Shown: positions 8,691 through 17,763, numbered from the stretch's first letter. The stretch: 64,000 nt of DNA from Pseudomonas fluorescens (GCF_001307275.1 NZ_CP012831.1:5882501-5946500); one strand, 5' to 3'. The notes: generated from the letters alone by a model not told the origin. A program made the numbers and translations.

Positions 8691-9722
8691 TCAGGGAATG
8701 GGTTTGTCCAGCCAGCCCAGCAGGGCCTTGTGGAACCGATCCGGCTCTTCCATCTGCGGGGCATGCCCCAGATTGGGGAACTCCACCAGGGTCGAGCGGG
8801 GAATCAGCCCGGCAGTCTGTTTGCCCAATACCTCGTAATGGCCCAGTTTGGCCTTTACCGCCGGCGGCGCGATGTCGCTGCCGATGGCGGTAGTGTCGGA
8901 GGTACCGATCAACAGCAGGGTGGGTACGGTCAGGTCCTTGAACTCGTAATAGACCGGCTGGGTGAAGATCATGTCGTAGATCAGCGCCGAGTTCCACGCC
9001 ACTTGTGTATGCCCCGGGCCCTTGTTCAAGCCGGCGAGCATGTCCACCCAGCGGTCGAACTCAGGTTTCCAGCGGCCGGCGTAATAGGTCGTGCGCTCGT
9101 AATTGCGAATGCCCTCGGCGGTGACTTTCAGCTCACGGGCGTACCATTGGTCCACGGTGCGGTAGGGCACGCCCAAGGCTTTCCAGTCTTCCAGGCCAAT
9201 GGGATTGACCATCGCCAGGCGCTCGACCTGATCGGGGAACTGCAAGGCGTAACGAGTGGCGAGCATGCCGCCGGTGGAATGGCCGAGAACGATGGCTTTC
9301 TGTACACCGAGGGCCTTGAGCAAGGCCTGGGTGTTGGTCGCCAGTTGCTGGAAGCTGTACTGGTAATGCTCGGGTTTGCTCGAGGTGCAGAAACCGACTT
9401 GGTCTGCGGCGATGACCCGGTAGCCGGCTTCGCTCAGCACCTTGATCGAATCGCCCCAGGTGGCGGCGCAGAAATTCTTGCCGTGCATCAGCACCACGGT
9501 GCGGCCATTGACCTTGCCCTGGGCCGGCACGTCCATATAGCCCATCTGCAACGATTGGCCCTGGGACTGGAAGGCGAAGTGCTTGAGGGTATAGGGGTAT
9601 TCGAAGCCCTCCAACTGGGCGCCGTAGGCCGGGCCTTCCGGCGGGCTGGCGGCCTGGGCGAGCAGGGGCAGGGCGGCGCTGAGCAAGAGGCTGGGTAACC
9701 AGCGCGTGGGGGTTCGGGACAT
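8691..9722 (-). CDS. Exported alpha/beta hydrolase
   Basis: 343 residues. A signal peptide (LPSLLLSAALPLLAQAAS, residues 9-26) directs it to the periplasm. Alpha/beta hydrolase fold: oxyanion HGKNF loop near residue 80, nucleophile elbow GHSTGG with Ser149, and a C-terminal catalytic His in FPNLGHAPQMEEPDRF. The start is set at the ATG preceded by AAGGAG seven bases away; a TTG two codons upstream is less likely. Substrate unknown: the family includes esterases, epoxide hydrolases and dehalogenase-like enzymes. It leads the small operon with the 2-hydroxyacid dehydrogenase. Confidence 0.85.
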   Translation of the reverse strand: MSRTPTRWLPSLLLSAALPLLAQAASPPEGPAYGAQLEGFEYPYTLKHFAFQSQGQSLQMGYMDVPAQGKVNGRTVVLMHGKNFCAATWGDSIKVLSEAGYRVIAADQVGFCTSSKPEHYQYSFQQLATNTQALLKALGVQKAIVLGHSTGGMLATRYALQFPDQVERLAMVNPIGLEDWKALGVPYRTVDQWYARELKVTAEGIRNYERTTYYAGRWKPEFDRWVDMLAGLNKGPGHTQVAWNSALIYDMIFTQPVYYEFKDLTVPTLLLIGTSDTTAIGSDIAPPAVKAKLGHYEVLGKQTAGLIPRSTLVEFPNLGHAPQMEEPDRFHKALLGWLDKPIP

Positions 9723-9807
9723 GGTCAATCTCCTTGTGGCCGCGGCTGATCCTGGCGCGACCCGATTATGGCGACATTAACCACAGGCAACCGAACGGCC
9801 CGAATGT

Positions 9808-10242
9808 TCAACCCATCCAGCCCAGCGTGGCCAGGGCGAGGACGCCATAGCGCAAGCCTTTGGCAACGGTCACGATCAGCAGGAAGCGGCGCCACGGCTC
9901 ACCCATCACCCCGGCCACCAGGGTCAACGGATCGCCGATGATCGGCAACCAACTGAGCAGCAGCGACCAGCGGCCGAAGCGCTGGTAATGCACGCGAGCC
10001 TTGTCCAGGTGTGTCGGGCTGACCGGAAACCAGCGCCGGTCCTTGAAGTGTTCCAGGCGCGTGCCCAGCCACCAGTTCACCAGCGAACCCAGGACGTTGC
10101 CGAGCGTGGCGACCCCCAGCAACAGCCAGATAACGTGGCGCTCGCTGAGCAACAGGCCGACCAGCAAGGCCTCCGATTGCAGCGGCAACAAGGTCGCCGC
10201 GCCAAATGCCGCCAGGAACAAGCCGATATAGGCTTGGCCCAT
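9808..10242 (-). CDS. YqaA family (DedA/SNARE-associated) membrane protein
   Basis: 144 residues with several hydrophobic stretches: GLFLAAFGAATLLPLQSEAL, VIWLLLGVATLGNVLGSLV and the C-terminal FLLIVTVAKGLRYGVLALA. The central GRWSLLLSWLPIIGDPLTLVAG matches the DedA/YqaA core, a family thought to handle lipid flipping or transport in the inner membrane. The start overlaps the stop of the upstream DUF411 gene by one base (TGATG), so translation is coupled. The molecular role of YqaA itself is not settled. Confidence 0.85.
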   Translation of the reverse strand: MGQAYIGLFLAAFGAATLLPLQSEALLVGLLLSERHVIWLLLGVATLGNVLGSLVNWWLGTRLEHFKDRRWFPVSPTHLDKARVHYQRFGRWSLLLSWLPIIGDPLTLVAGVMGEPWRRFLLIVTVAKGLRYGVLALATLGWMG

Positions 10243-10688
10243 CAGTGGGCCGGGTAATCCGCCACTACGGTTTGGGTCCCGTCTTTTTTCAGGCCGATCA
10301 CTTGATAAGCGTCGCTCATGCCGTCCATCTCCATGCCGGGCGAGCCCATGGGCATGCCCGGGGCGGCCACACCGAGCAAGTCATCGCGCTTGCTCAGTGC
10401 CAGCACCTGGTCGGCCGGGACGTGGCCCTCGACGAATTTGCCGTTGATTTCGGCGGTGTGGCAGGAGCGCAGGTTTGGCGCCACGCCGAGGCGTTGCTTG
10501 ACTGAACTCATGTCGGCTTCGACATGGTCGTTGACCTTGAAGCCGTTTTCTTGCAAATGCGAGATCCACTTTTTGCAGCAGCCGCAATTGGCGTCACGGT
10601 GCACATCGATGGTGACCGGTTCGGCGGCCTGGGCCAGGGTGGTCATGAACAGGGCGCTCAAGGCGAGCAGGTGCAGGGGATTGGCCAT
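10242..10688 (-). CDS. Periplasmic DUF411 metal-binding protein (CopG-like)
   Basis: 148 residues. Signal peptide PLHLLALSALFMTTLAQAA, then the DUF411 core with the metal-site motif DANCGCCKKWISHL (about residues 32-45), C in RSCHTAEINGKFVEGHVP, and a Met-rich GMPMGSPGMEMDGM near the C terminus. The cysteines and methionines suggest copper binding; DUF411 proteins are usually found near copper resistance genes, but none are seen here. The upstream sequence has no strong ribosome site on the coding strand, so the start (first Met before the signal peptide) rests on the signal peptide. Coupled to the YqaA gene. Confidence 0.85.
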   Translation of the reverse strand: MANPLHLLALSALFMTTLAQAAEPVTIDVHRDANCGCCKKWISHLQENGFKVNDHVEADMSSVKQRLGVAPNLRSCHTAEINGKFVEGHVPADQVLALSKRDDLLGVAAPGMPMGSPGMEMDGMSDAYQVIGLKKDGTQTVVADYPAH

Positions 10689-10805
10689 GAAGGAGGTCTC
10701 GTGTCGAACGGTTTGGCGCAAGGATAACAGAGTAGCGAGCACGAGCTGACAGGGGGCTGAGGTGGGGATTACAGAATTGTCAGGTTGAGAGGGCGAATAC
10801 AGTCC

Positions 10806-10943
10806 TGTGGGAGCGAGGCTTTGTGGGGGAAATGCTCTGTGGGAGCAAGGCTTGCCCGCGATAGCAGCGCCTCGGTAGCAATTTGACCCCGAGTCGCCTG
10901 CATCGCGAGCAAACTCAACTCCCACAGAAACTCAACTCCCACA
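10806..10943. repeat. Cluster of degenerate REP palindromes
   Basis: Several half-elements: TGTGGGAGCGAGGC, TGTGGGAGCAAGGCTTGCC, then inverted copies ending AACTCCCACA, the last one duplicated as a 16-base repeat (AGAAACTCAACTCCCACA). Eroded relative to other copies in the window. Confidence 0.75.
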
Positions 10944-10959
10944 GGGGGAGGGTGAGGTT

Positions 10960-12954
10960 TTAGCGAACCTTGAACCGACCCATGATCGCATTCACCCGTG
11001 TGTTGGCGTCCAGCAGTTGCCGGGTGTTGGTTTCGCTGGCCAGGCCACTTTCCACCAGTTCCTCCACCATGTGGCGGATTTGCACCATGCTGCGATTGAT
11101 CTCTTCGGTCACCGCGCTTTGTTGCTCGGCGGCCGTGGCGATCTGGGTGCTCAGGCTGTTGATCTGGCTGACCGAGCCGGCCATTTCGTCCAGGCCCGAG
11201 TTGACGCGCGAGGTCGCGTCGGCGGCCGACTGGCAGCTGGCCTGGGTGTTTTCCATGGCCGAGACCGACGAACTCACGCCTTGGGTCAGGCGGGTCAGCA
11301 TTTCGTTGATTTCCGAGGTGCTGGCCTGGGTGCGGGCGGCGAGGGCGCGGACTTCGTCGGCCACCACGGCAAAACCACGGCCTTGCTCGCCAGCCCGGGC
11401 GGCTTCAATGGCGGCGTTGAGCGCCAGCAGGTTGGTCTGCCCGGCGATGGCGCCGATCACACCCAGGATCTCGGTGATGCGCTGAGCGTCCTGTTGCATG
11501 CTCTCGACCTTGCGGGTGGCGCTGGCCACTTCATCGATCAAGGCCACCACGCTGTTGGAGGCCTCACCGACCACCACGCGGGAGCGATCGGCATGCTCGT
11601 TGGCGCGTTGAGTGAACGCCGCGGTCTCGGCCGCGTTTTGGGCGACGCTTTCAGCCGTGGAGCTCATCTGGGTGATGGCGGTCACGGTCTGGTCGGTTTC
11701 CGAGGCGTGGCGCATCAGGATTTCGCTGGTGTGGGCCGAGGTCCGCTGCAGATCGCCCAGGCTCGACGCCATGGCGCCAGTGGCCTGGGTGACTTCACCG
11801 ATCATATCTTGCAGGTAAGCGATGAAGCGGTTGACCGAGTGACCGATCGCTCCCAATTCATCCTCGGCCCGGATGGTGATGCGTCGGGTCAGGTCGGCAT
11901 CGCCGGTGGACAAGGCGTCGATGTTGCCTTTGAGGACTTTCATGCGATTGGTTAATTGGCGGATCGCGTATAGCTGCATCAAGACCAGCAGGATCACCAT
12001 CGGGATCTGCAGCAGGCTCAGCGTGCTCAGTACATCATCGCGCTGGGCCGTGATCAGGCGAGTCGGCAATGCGGTGGCAAGGAACCACGGCGAACCTTCG
12101 ATAGGGCGCATGAAGAAGGTACTGGCCTCGCCCTTGTTGTCGAACTCCACACGTTGCAGCGGCTGATCGCGCTTGGCCAGGCCCGCCTTGACCTGGGCGG
12201 CGAATGGCGAAGTGGCCGCCAGTTCACTGATGTTCTTCAGCACGATCGGACCGCTGATGCGCGAACTGTTGCTGATGATCTTGCCGTCGCCTTCGACGAT
12301 CAGCATCTCGGCGCTCAGGTCGGCTTCCTTGCGTGCCACCAGCTCATTGAAGAAGCCCAGGGTCACATCAATGGTGGAAACGCCGTAAGGCACGCCGTTT
12401 TTCTGGATGGCCATGGCGCAGTTGGTGCGTGGTTCGGCACTGGCGTCGTCTTTATAGGCCGCGGCCCAGGCGCATTTGCCCGGAGGGGTAGCCATGCCGC
12501 CCTTGTGCCAGGGTTGTTCGTAATAGTTGGGCGCGGCGTCACTGTTCCAGAAGGTATTGACCACCAGTTTGCCGGACGCGTCGCGGTGCCAGAACGTGCT
12601 GAATTTACTGCGTCCCTCGGCCCGCTGGTTGGGCAAGGGCCAGATCCCGCCGCCGAAGACTTTCAGCTCGCCGTACTGATCCACCAGCCCCGGCAATACT
12701 TTGTCGATGGCATCGCTGTCGAGCAGCGGGATGGTCTGGGTAATGCTGCGTTGCTGCGCCTGCACCTTGTTCAGTTCGCCCTGGATCTGCTCGGCAACCT
12801 CGGCGATGCGGTTAAGTGCCACTTGCTCTTCCGTCTGGCGCAGCTTGGGCGCGACCAGGTAACTGATGCCCACCACGGTCAGGAGGGACAACACCAGCAT
12901 GAAAATAACCAGAAACAGGGTATAGCGAGCCTGGATCGTTCGGAGTGAGGGCAT
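10960..12954 (-). CDS. Methyl-accepting chemotaxis protein with double-Cache sensor
   Basis: 664 residues. TM1 at about residues 11-35 (LFLVIFMLVLSLLTVVGISY), a periplasmic region of ~260 residues fitting a dCache domain, TM2 around 300-320 (LQIPMVILLVLMQLYAI), HAMP, then the cytoplasmic signalling domain with the highly conserved hairpin tip EILGVIGAIAGQTNLLALNA followed by IEAARAGEQGRGFAVVADEV. The start ATG at 12954 has AAGGA upstream; a longer open frame adds non-family residues. The sensor does not show the usual amino-acid dCache signature (R-x-W-Y), so the ligand is unknown. Monocistronic; no che genes nearby. Confidence 0.93.
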   Translation of the reverse strand: MPSLRTIQARYTLFLVIFMLVLSLLTVVGISYLVAPKLRQTEEQVALNRIAEVAEQIQGELNKVQAQQRSITQTIPLLDSDAIDKVLPGLVDQYGELKVFGGGIWPLPNQRAEGRSKFSTFWHRDASGKLVVNTFWNSDAAPNYYEQPWHKGGMATPPGKCAWAAAYKDDASAEPRTNCAMAIQKNGVPYGVSTIDVTLGFFNELVARKEADLSAEMLIVEGDGKIISNSSRISGPIVLKNISELAATSPFAAQVKAGLAKRDQPLQRVEFDNKGEASTFFMRPIEGSPWFLATALPTRLITAQRDDVLSTLSLLQIPMVILLVLMQLYAIRQLTNRMKVLKGNIDALSTGDADLTRRITIRAEDELGAIGHSVNRFIAYLQDMIGEVTQATGAMASSLGDLQRTSAHTSEILMRHASETDQTVTAITQMSSTAESVAQNAAETAAFTQRANEHADRSRVVVGEASNSVVALIDEVASATRKVESMQQDAQRITEILGVIGAIAGQTNLLALNAAIEAARAGEQGRGFAVVADEVRALAARTQASTSEINEMLTRLTQGVSSSVSAMENTQASCQSAADATSRVNSGLDEMAGSVSQINSLSTQIATAAEQQSAVTEEINRSMVQIRHMVEELVESGLASETNTRQLLDANTRVNAIMGRFKVR

Positions 12955-13192
12955 ACGAGGAATCCTTGCACGAAGGCGATTTTCTGGAACTGGCGAATGG
13001 GCAGTTCCGTATATATCGGCCTGGCGGGACGCAGCTTTAGGTGTCGGTAGCCAAGGAATAAAACGAGCGGATTGCACGAAGACGCGCCTTCGGCTGTACC
13101 ATGGGGCCCCGTTGGTGAGTCGTCATTCCGGTAGATGAGGTATGGATCGGCAAGCCTTCGGATACAGAACGGATACATTCAGGAAATTGGCA

Positions 13193-13381
13193 ATGACTCA
13201 TTCGCAACGTTTGAAATACTCGATTCTGATCGTCCTCGTCGTCCTGGCAATCATGCTCGGGCTGTCCTGGATGCAGGGCAAGGGCATGATCAGCGAGCAG
13301 CTGTTTCAATACATCGCCATTGCCGTGGCGGTCATCGTGGTGGTGATCAACGGCGTGATGCGGCGCAAGGTCAAGCCCTGA
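13193..13381 (+). CDS. Small two-helix membrane protein, unknown function
   Basis: 62 residues from the ATG at 13193, with AGGA eight bases upstream. Two hydrophobic segments: LKYSILIVLVVLAIMLGLSW and YIAIAVAVIVVVINGVMR, ending with basic residues (MRRKVKP). An in-frame ATG at 13142 would add 17 residues but its GAGG is too close to the start. It ends 9 bases before the convergent Fur-like gene. No family recognised. Confidence 0.6.
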   Translation: MTHSQRLKYSILIVLVVLAIMLGLSWMQGKGMISEQLFQYIAIAVAVIVVVINGVMRRKVKP

Positions 13382-13390
13382 GCGCCGCCT

Positions 13391-13771
13391 TCATTCCTCG
13401 GCCTCGAGCACGGCCATCGCGCTGGGGTGCAGGCGATAGCTTTTATCGGGGTTGAGGGTCACGACGCCCTCGCTGCACAGGCGCTTCAACACCTCGCGTA
13501 CGCTGAGAAAGGACAACGGAATGTCCAGCCCCAGTAACTGGCTGTGCACACCACGCACGCCCAGGCAGCGGTTTTCGTGGGCGGCCTTGAGCAACGCGTC
13601 GATGACTTTGAGGCGAATCAGGCTGGTCCTCAGCCCGAAGCTCTTGAGCAGGCGCCTGATGTGGTCATTGCCGCCGCGCTCTGGCGGCCTCTCGAATTCA
13701 CGGTGGGTGGCGCTCAGCGAGACGCCGGTCGGCCTTGGCTTGCCCTCCATGGGCAGTTGCGCGTTACGCAT
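13391..13771 (-). CDS. Fur-like winged-helix regulator (degenerate, Fe2+/Zn2+ uptake regulation type)
   Basis: 126 residues. The region LKSFGLRTSLIRLKVIDAL through VREVLKRLCSEGVVTLNPDKSYRLH looks like the Fur-family DNA-binding winged helix, and Pseudomonas genomes often label it 'Fe2+/Zn2+ uptake regulation protein'. The C-terminal metal-binding dimerisation domain of true Fur, with its His and Cys ligands, is missing: the protein stops after the wing. It may therefore bind DNA without sensing metal. The start ATG has AAGGAG upstream. It is divergent from pvdQ, an iron-related gene, which may or may not be meaningful. Confidence 0.6.
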   Translation of the reverse strand: MRNAQLPMEGKPRPTGVSLSATHREFERPPERGGNDHIRRLLKSFGLRTSLIRLKVIDALLKAAHENRCLGVRGVHSQLLGLDIPLSFLSVREVLKRLCSEGVVTLNPDKSYRLHPSAMAVLEAEE

Positions 13772-13918
13772 GCAGAAACTCCTTACCAGCCAGATCAGAA
13801 AAGGTCACGAATACTCTCCTGTTATAGGACGAACGAGGGCGCGCAATCATGAGGGTGGCGATGTGAAAAAATTGCCCCTGCTTCGTCAAACCCCCGTGTT
13901 CAAGCGGTATCCAGCCAT

Positions 13919-13941
13919 TAATTTTTTTTCATCCGGTTCGT
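13919..13941 (+). promoter_or_regulatory. Iron-starvation (PvdS-type) promoter-like site upstream of pvdQ
   Basis: TAATT, 15 bases, CGT. This resembles the PvdS iron-starvation box TAAAT-N15/16-CGT with one mismatch, about 120 bases upstream of pvdQ in the right orientation. pvdQ is PvdS-dependent in P. aeruginosa. The element is short, so chance is possible. Confidence 0.4.
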
Positions 13942-14060
13942 TTTCAAGGTAGGCACATTCCGGTTCAGCACACGGTGTGTGATTTCCCAGGCGGGCCGAG
14001 TGCTGTCTACTGGCGCACCGGTAGCCGTCCTGGTTTCTGCAGTTTTCATCAGGAGTGAAC

Positions 14061-16415
14061 GTGAGAATGTCCGGGCAGTTATCGAGGGTTGGCCTTGCAG
14101 GTGCTTTTCTAGGGATCGCCCTCGGGCTCAGCCCCGTGGTCAGTGCACAGGACGATGGGCAACAGGCCAGTGCCGAGATCCGTCGCACCCGTTTTGGCGT
14201 GCCACATATCCGGGCTCAGGACGAGCGTGGGCTGGGTTATGGCATCGGGTATGCCTACGCCCAGGATAATTTGTGCCTGCTGGCCAATGAGATCGTCACG
14301 GTCAATGCCCAGCGCTCGCGTTATTTCGGGCCCGAGCAGGTCACGGTCGAGCAGCGGCAGAACCGCGTCAGCGATCTGTTTTTCAGCTGGCTCAACACGC
14401 CGCAAGCGGTCTCCGGTTTCTGGCAGGCCCAGCCGCCTCAAGTGCAACAACTGGTCGAAGGTTATGCGGCGGGTTACAACCGCGCGTTGGCCGAGCGCAA
14501 GGCCAAGGGCCTGCCCGAGCAATGCGCCAGCGATTGGGTGCGGCCGATCACTGCGCTGGACCTGGTCAAATTGACCCGTCGGTTGTTGGTGGAAGGCGGC
14601 GTCGGCCAGTTCGCCGAAGCCCTGGCTGGCGCGCAACCGCCCCAGGCGACGGCACGCGCGGACGCCCCGGTCGCCGGTTTCGCCGCCGCCGCGACCCGGC
14701 AGCAGCGTTTTGCCCTGGAGCGCGGCAGCAATGCCCTGGCCATTGGCAGCGAGCGCTCGTTCAACGGTCGCGGGATGCTGCTGGCGAATCCGCATTTTCC
14801 GTGGGTAGGCGGCATGCGTTTCTACCAGATGCACCTGACCATCCCCGGCAAGCTGGACGTCATGGGCGCGGCGCTGCCAGGCCTGCCGATGATCAACATC
14901 GGTTTCAGCCAGCACCTGGCCTGGACCCACACCGTCGACAGTTCCAAGCATTTCACCCTGTACCGGCTGCAGCTCGACCCGAAAGATCCGACCCGCTACC
15001 TGCTCGATGGCAAATCCGTGCCGATGAGCCAGCAGACGGTCGCGGTGGACATCAGGCAGCCCGACGGCCAGGTACAGACGGTTTCCCGCGTGGTCTATGG
15101 CTCGCAGTTCGGCCCGATCGTGCAATGGCCCGGCCGGCTGGACTGGGACAACCAGTTCGCCTACAGCCTGCGTGATGCGAACCTGGAAAACGATCGCGTG
15201 CTGGCCCAGTGGTACGCCATGAACAAGGCCGTCACCCTCAAGGATTTGCAGGACGCTGTCCATAAAATCCAGGGCATTCCCTGGGTCAATACCCTGGCGG
15301 TGGACGACCAGGGGCAAAGCCTCTACATGAACGTGTCGGTGGTGCCGAACGTCGACGCCGACAAGCTGGCCCGGTGCAGCGATCCCAGGGCCGGATTGCA
15401 GCTGATCGTGCTGGATGGCAGCCGCAGCGAATGTGCCTGGGGCAGCGATTCCAGCGCGGTGCAAAAGGGTATTTATGCCGCCGACAAGCTCCCGCAGCTG
15501 CTGCGCCGCGATTATGTGCAGAACTCCAACGATTCGGCCTGGATGGTCAACCCCGCTCAGCCGTTGTCCGGTTATTCCCCGGTGATCAGCCAGCAAGGCC
15601 AGCCGCTGGGCCTGCGGGCGCGTTTTGCGCTGGAGCGGGTGGGCCAGTTGGCCAAGGGTGGGCCGGTGAAGGTGGAGGATTTGCAGGGTATGGTCATGGA
15701 CGATCAGGTTTACCTGGCTGACCAGGTGATGCCGGACCTGCTCGGCGTTTGCGCCGGAGACCTGGGGGGCGATGCTTCGGCATTGGCCGAGGCCTGTACC
15801 AGCCTCAAGGCCTGGGATCGCAAGGCCGGCTTGAACAGCGGTCTGGGGTTCGTGTACTTCCAGCAGATCATGGAACGGCTGCAGGCGGTGCCGGATTCAT
15901 GGCGTGTTGCGTTCGATCCCAAAGACCCGCAACGCACCCCGCGCGGCCTGGCGATCGAGCGACCGCCGGTGTTCAAGGCTGTGCGCGAGGCCATGCTGGC
16001 TTCGGTGGAGGCGGTGAAGGTTGCGGGGTTGTCGAAGGACAGCCTGTGGCAAGACGTCCAGGTGGCCAGCAGCGGCAGCCGACAGACGCCGATCCACGGC
16101 GGCCCCGGGGAGTTGGGCATCTATAACGCGATCCAGAGCGTGCCGGGAGCGAACGGCAAGCGGGAGGTGGTCAGCGGTACCAGCTACCTGCAAGTGGTCA
16201 CGTTCGACGGTAAAGGTCCGCAAGCCCAGGGGTTGTTGGCGTTTTCCATTTCCAGCGACCCCGCTTCACCGTACTCGGCCGACCAGACCCAGGCGTTTTC
16301 GCAGAAGCAGTGGAGTGTGCTGCCCTTCACCGAACAGCAGATCAAGGCCGATCCGTATTATCAGGCCGTGATTATCCGTGAGCGTGATGAGGCGGGCAGG
16401 GTGGCGACGCAGTAA
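14061..16415 (+). CDS. pvdQ: Acyl-homoserine lactone acylase / pyoverdine precursor acylase PvdQ
   Basis: Ntn-hydrolase of the penicillin acylase type that removes the fatty acyl chain from acylated ferribactin in the periplasm during pyoverdine maturation, and can also cut long-chain acyl-homoserine lactones. Seen: signal peptide (VGLAGAFLGIALGLSPVVSA), alpha chain with FGVPHIRAQDERGLGYGIGY and RRLLVEGGVGQFAEAL, and the autocleavage junction LERG/SNALAIGSERS placing the catalytic Ser at about residue 223; the beta chain has GMLLANPHFPW and QNSNDSAW. These match P. aeruginosa PvdQ closely. The start is GTG at 14061 (AGGAG five bases upstream) or ATG at 14067. No frameshift. Confidence 0.92.
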   Translation: MRMSGQLSRVGLAGAFLGIALGLSPVVSAQDDGQQASAEIRRTRFGVPHIRAQDERGLGYGIGYAYAQDNLCLLANEIVTVNAQRSRYFGPEQVTVEQRQNRVSDLFFSWLNTPQAVSGFWQAQPPQVQQLVEGYAAGYNRALAERKAKGLPEQCASDWVRPITALDLVKLTRRLLVEGGVGQFAEALAGAQPPQATARADAPVAGFAAAATRQQRFALERGSNALAIGSERSFNGRGMLLANPHFPWVGGMRFYQMHLTIPGKLDVMGAALPGLPMINIGFSQHLAWTHTVDSSKHFTLYRLQLDPKDPTRYLLDGKSVPMSQQTVAVDIRQPDGQVQTVSRVVYGSQFGPIVQWPGRLDWDNQFAYSLRDANLENDRVLAQWYAMNKAVTLKDLQDAVHKIQGIPWVNTLAVDDQGQSLYMNVSVVPNVDADKLARCSDPRAGLQLIVLDGSRSECAWGSDSSAVQKGIYAADKLPQLLRRDYVQNSNDSAWMVNPAQPLSGYSPVISQQGQPLGLRARFALERVGQLAKGGPVKVEDLQGMVMDDQVYLADQVMPDLLGVCAGDLGGDASALAEACTSLKAWDRKAGLNSGLGFVYFQQIMERLQAVPDSWRVAFDPKDPQRTPRGLAIERPPVFKAVREAMLASVEAVKVAGLSKDSLWQDVQVASSGSRQTPIHGGPGELGIYNAIQSVPGANGKREVVSGTSYLQVVTFDGKGPQAQGLLAFSISSDPASPYSADQTQAFSQKQWSVLPFTEQQIKADPYYQAVIIRERDEAGRVATQ

Positions 16416-16438
16416 CCGCTGTTGTGCCTGCAGGCGTC

Positions 16439-16575
16439 ATCGCGAGCAAGCTCGCTCCCACAGGGGGGCGGCCCACACTTCCAATGTGGGAGCGAGCTTG
16501 CTCGCGATGAAGGCGGTACATCCCAGATCGAGTCAGGCTGATCCACCGCTATCGCGAGCAAGCTTTGCTCCCACA
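16439..16575. repeat. Three REP palindromes between convergent genes
   Basis: Inverted copy 16439-16462, direct copy 16485-16508 and a third inverted copy ending at 16575 (with GCTTTGCTC variant). They occupy the pvdQ/fecR-like convergent junction and may serve as bidirectional transcription stop hairpins. Confidence 0.8.
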
Positions 16576-16597
16576 GGGAGACTTTCAGTTCTTTCAG

Positions 16598-17596
16598 TTA
16601 TTGGACCGGCCGCTGCCCGATGGAATTGAGCACCGGGTTGCCGTCCTTGTTCTGGGTCAGGTAGACCGGCAGGACTTTGGGCAACGAAGCCACGAGGTTC
16701 TGTACTTCGCTGATGTTGTAGACACCGCCGACACGCAGGCCGCCGGTACTGTTGTCAGCGAGCATGACGGGACGCTCGAGGTAGCGGTTGATCAGTGGCA
16801 GCGCATCGCTCAGGGCGAGGTCATCCAGTACCAGCTTGCCGTTGCGCCACGCCAGCGAGCTGTCGTTCGGGGGCGTCTCGCGGACTTGGGGCTGATGATC
16901 GCCCGCCTTGTAGCTCGCCTGCATGCCCGGCGAAAGTTGCAGGCCGTTACGGGTCAGGGCTTGGTTGCTGGTGACCCTGACCGAGCCTTCCACCAGCGTG
17001 ACCCACACCTGGTCCTGGTACATCCAGACGTTGAAGCGAGTACCGGTCACACGCACCTGGCCTTGGCCCGCGCGTACGACAAACGGATGCTGTTTGTCAT
17101 GGCTGACGTCAAAAAACGCCTCGCCCTTTTCCAGGGTTACCCGGCGCTCGTTCTTGTAGTTGGCGAAGGTCAGCTCGCTGCCCAGGTTGAGTTCCACCTG
17201 GCTGCCGTCGCTCAGGGTGATATGGCGCACGCTCGTGCCGGCTTCGAACCGCTGATAGGAATTGGCGATCCAGTCCAGGTTCCAGCCGGTGTAGGCGGCC
17301 AGGGGCAGGCCGACGACGAACACCGCGGCAGCGACAGCCAACCGGCTCCAGCGCGACCGGGGCCTGGGCGCTGGAGTGGCGGCTGCGGCCTCGATACGCG
17401 GCAGATGATCGGCAACATCCCAGATTTCCAGCATGGCTTCGTATTCGAAAGCATGCAGGGGATCGGCATCGTGCCACTGCTTGAATGCCTGCCGTTCGGC
17501 ATCGGTGCAGTCGACGGCATGCAGTCGCATGCACCAATGGGCTGCGGCATCGGTAATGGCGTCGTATTCGGCTTCCGAGAGGGTATGTTCGGTCAT
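16598..17596 (-). CDS. FecR-family transmembrane anti-sigma factor (FpvR-like)
   Basis: 332 residues. Order of domains: N-terminal cytoplasmic anti-sigma domain (DUF4880; AAAHWCMRLHAVDCTDAERQ), one membrane span at about 85-103 (LAVAAAVFVVGLPLAAY), periplasmic FecR domain (TLSDGSQVELNLGSELTF, VTLEKGEAFFDVSHDKQHPF) and the C-terminal STN-contacting region (LPLINRYLERPVML). Such proteins hold an ECF sigma factor until a TonB receptor signals. No sigma gene or receptor lies next to it. Its position beside pvdQ suggests a pyoverdine-related FpvR role acting on PvdS/FpvI elsewhere, which is inference. Start ATG is preceded by AGGACGAATCA. Confidence 0.85.
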   Translation of the reverse strand: MTEHTLSEAEYDAITDAAAHWCMRLHAVDCTDAERQAFKQWHDADPLHAFEYEAMLEIWDVADHLPRIEAAAATPAPRPRSRWSRLAVAAAVFVVGLPLAAYTGWNLDWIANSYQRFEAGTSVRHITLSDGSQVELNLGSELTFANYKNERRVTLEKGEAFFDVSHDKQHPFVVRAGQGQVRVTGTRFNVWMYQDQVWVTLVEGSVRVTSNQALTRNGLQLSPGMQASYKAGDHQPQVRETPPNDSSLAWRNGKLVLDDLALSDALPLINRYLERPVMLADNSTGGLRVGGVYNISEVQNLVASLPKVLPVYLTQNKDGNPVLNSIGQRPVQ

Positions 17597-17763
17597 TGAT
17601 TCGTCCTGGTTTGCCGCATTCTAACCTTCGGCATGAGCTGCCGAGAACTGCCGTCATGGCGTTTGCGCATCAATGAGCCTGTTTTTTTCGCTCAAACATC
17701 AGTCCTAGCCTACCGTCGCATACTTTGCGTGAAAAAAAGATCAACAACCCCCTCTTGTGCAAC

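Noticed and set aside
14109..15596. 495-residue minus-strand frame
   Set aside because: Antisense of pvdQ; the translation is rich in Gln/His/Val without family motifs.
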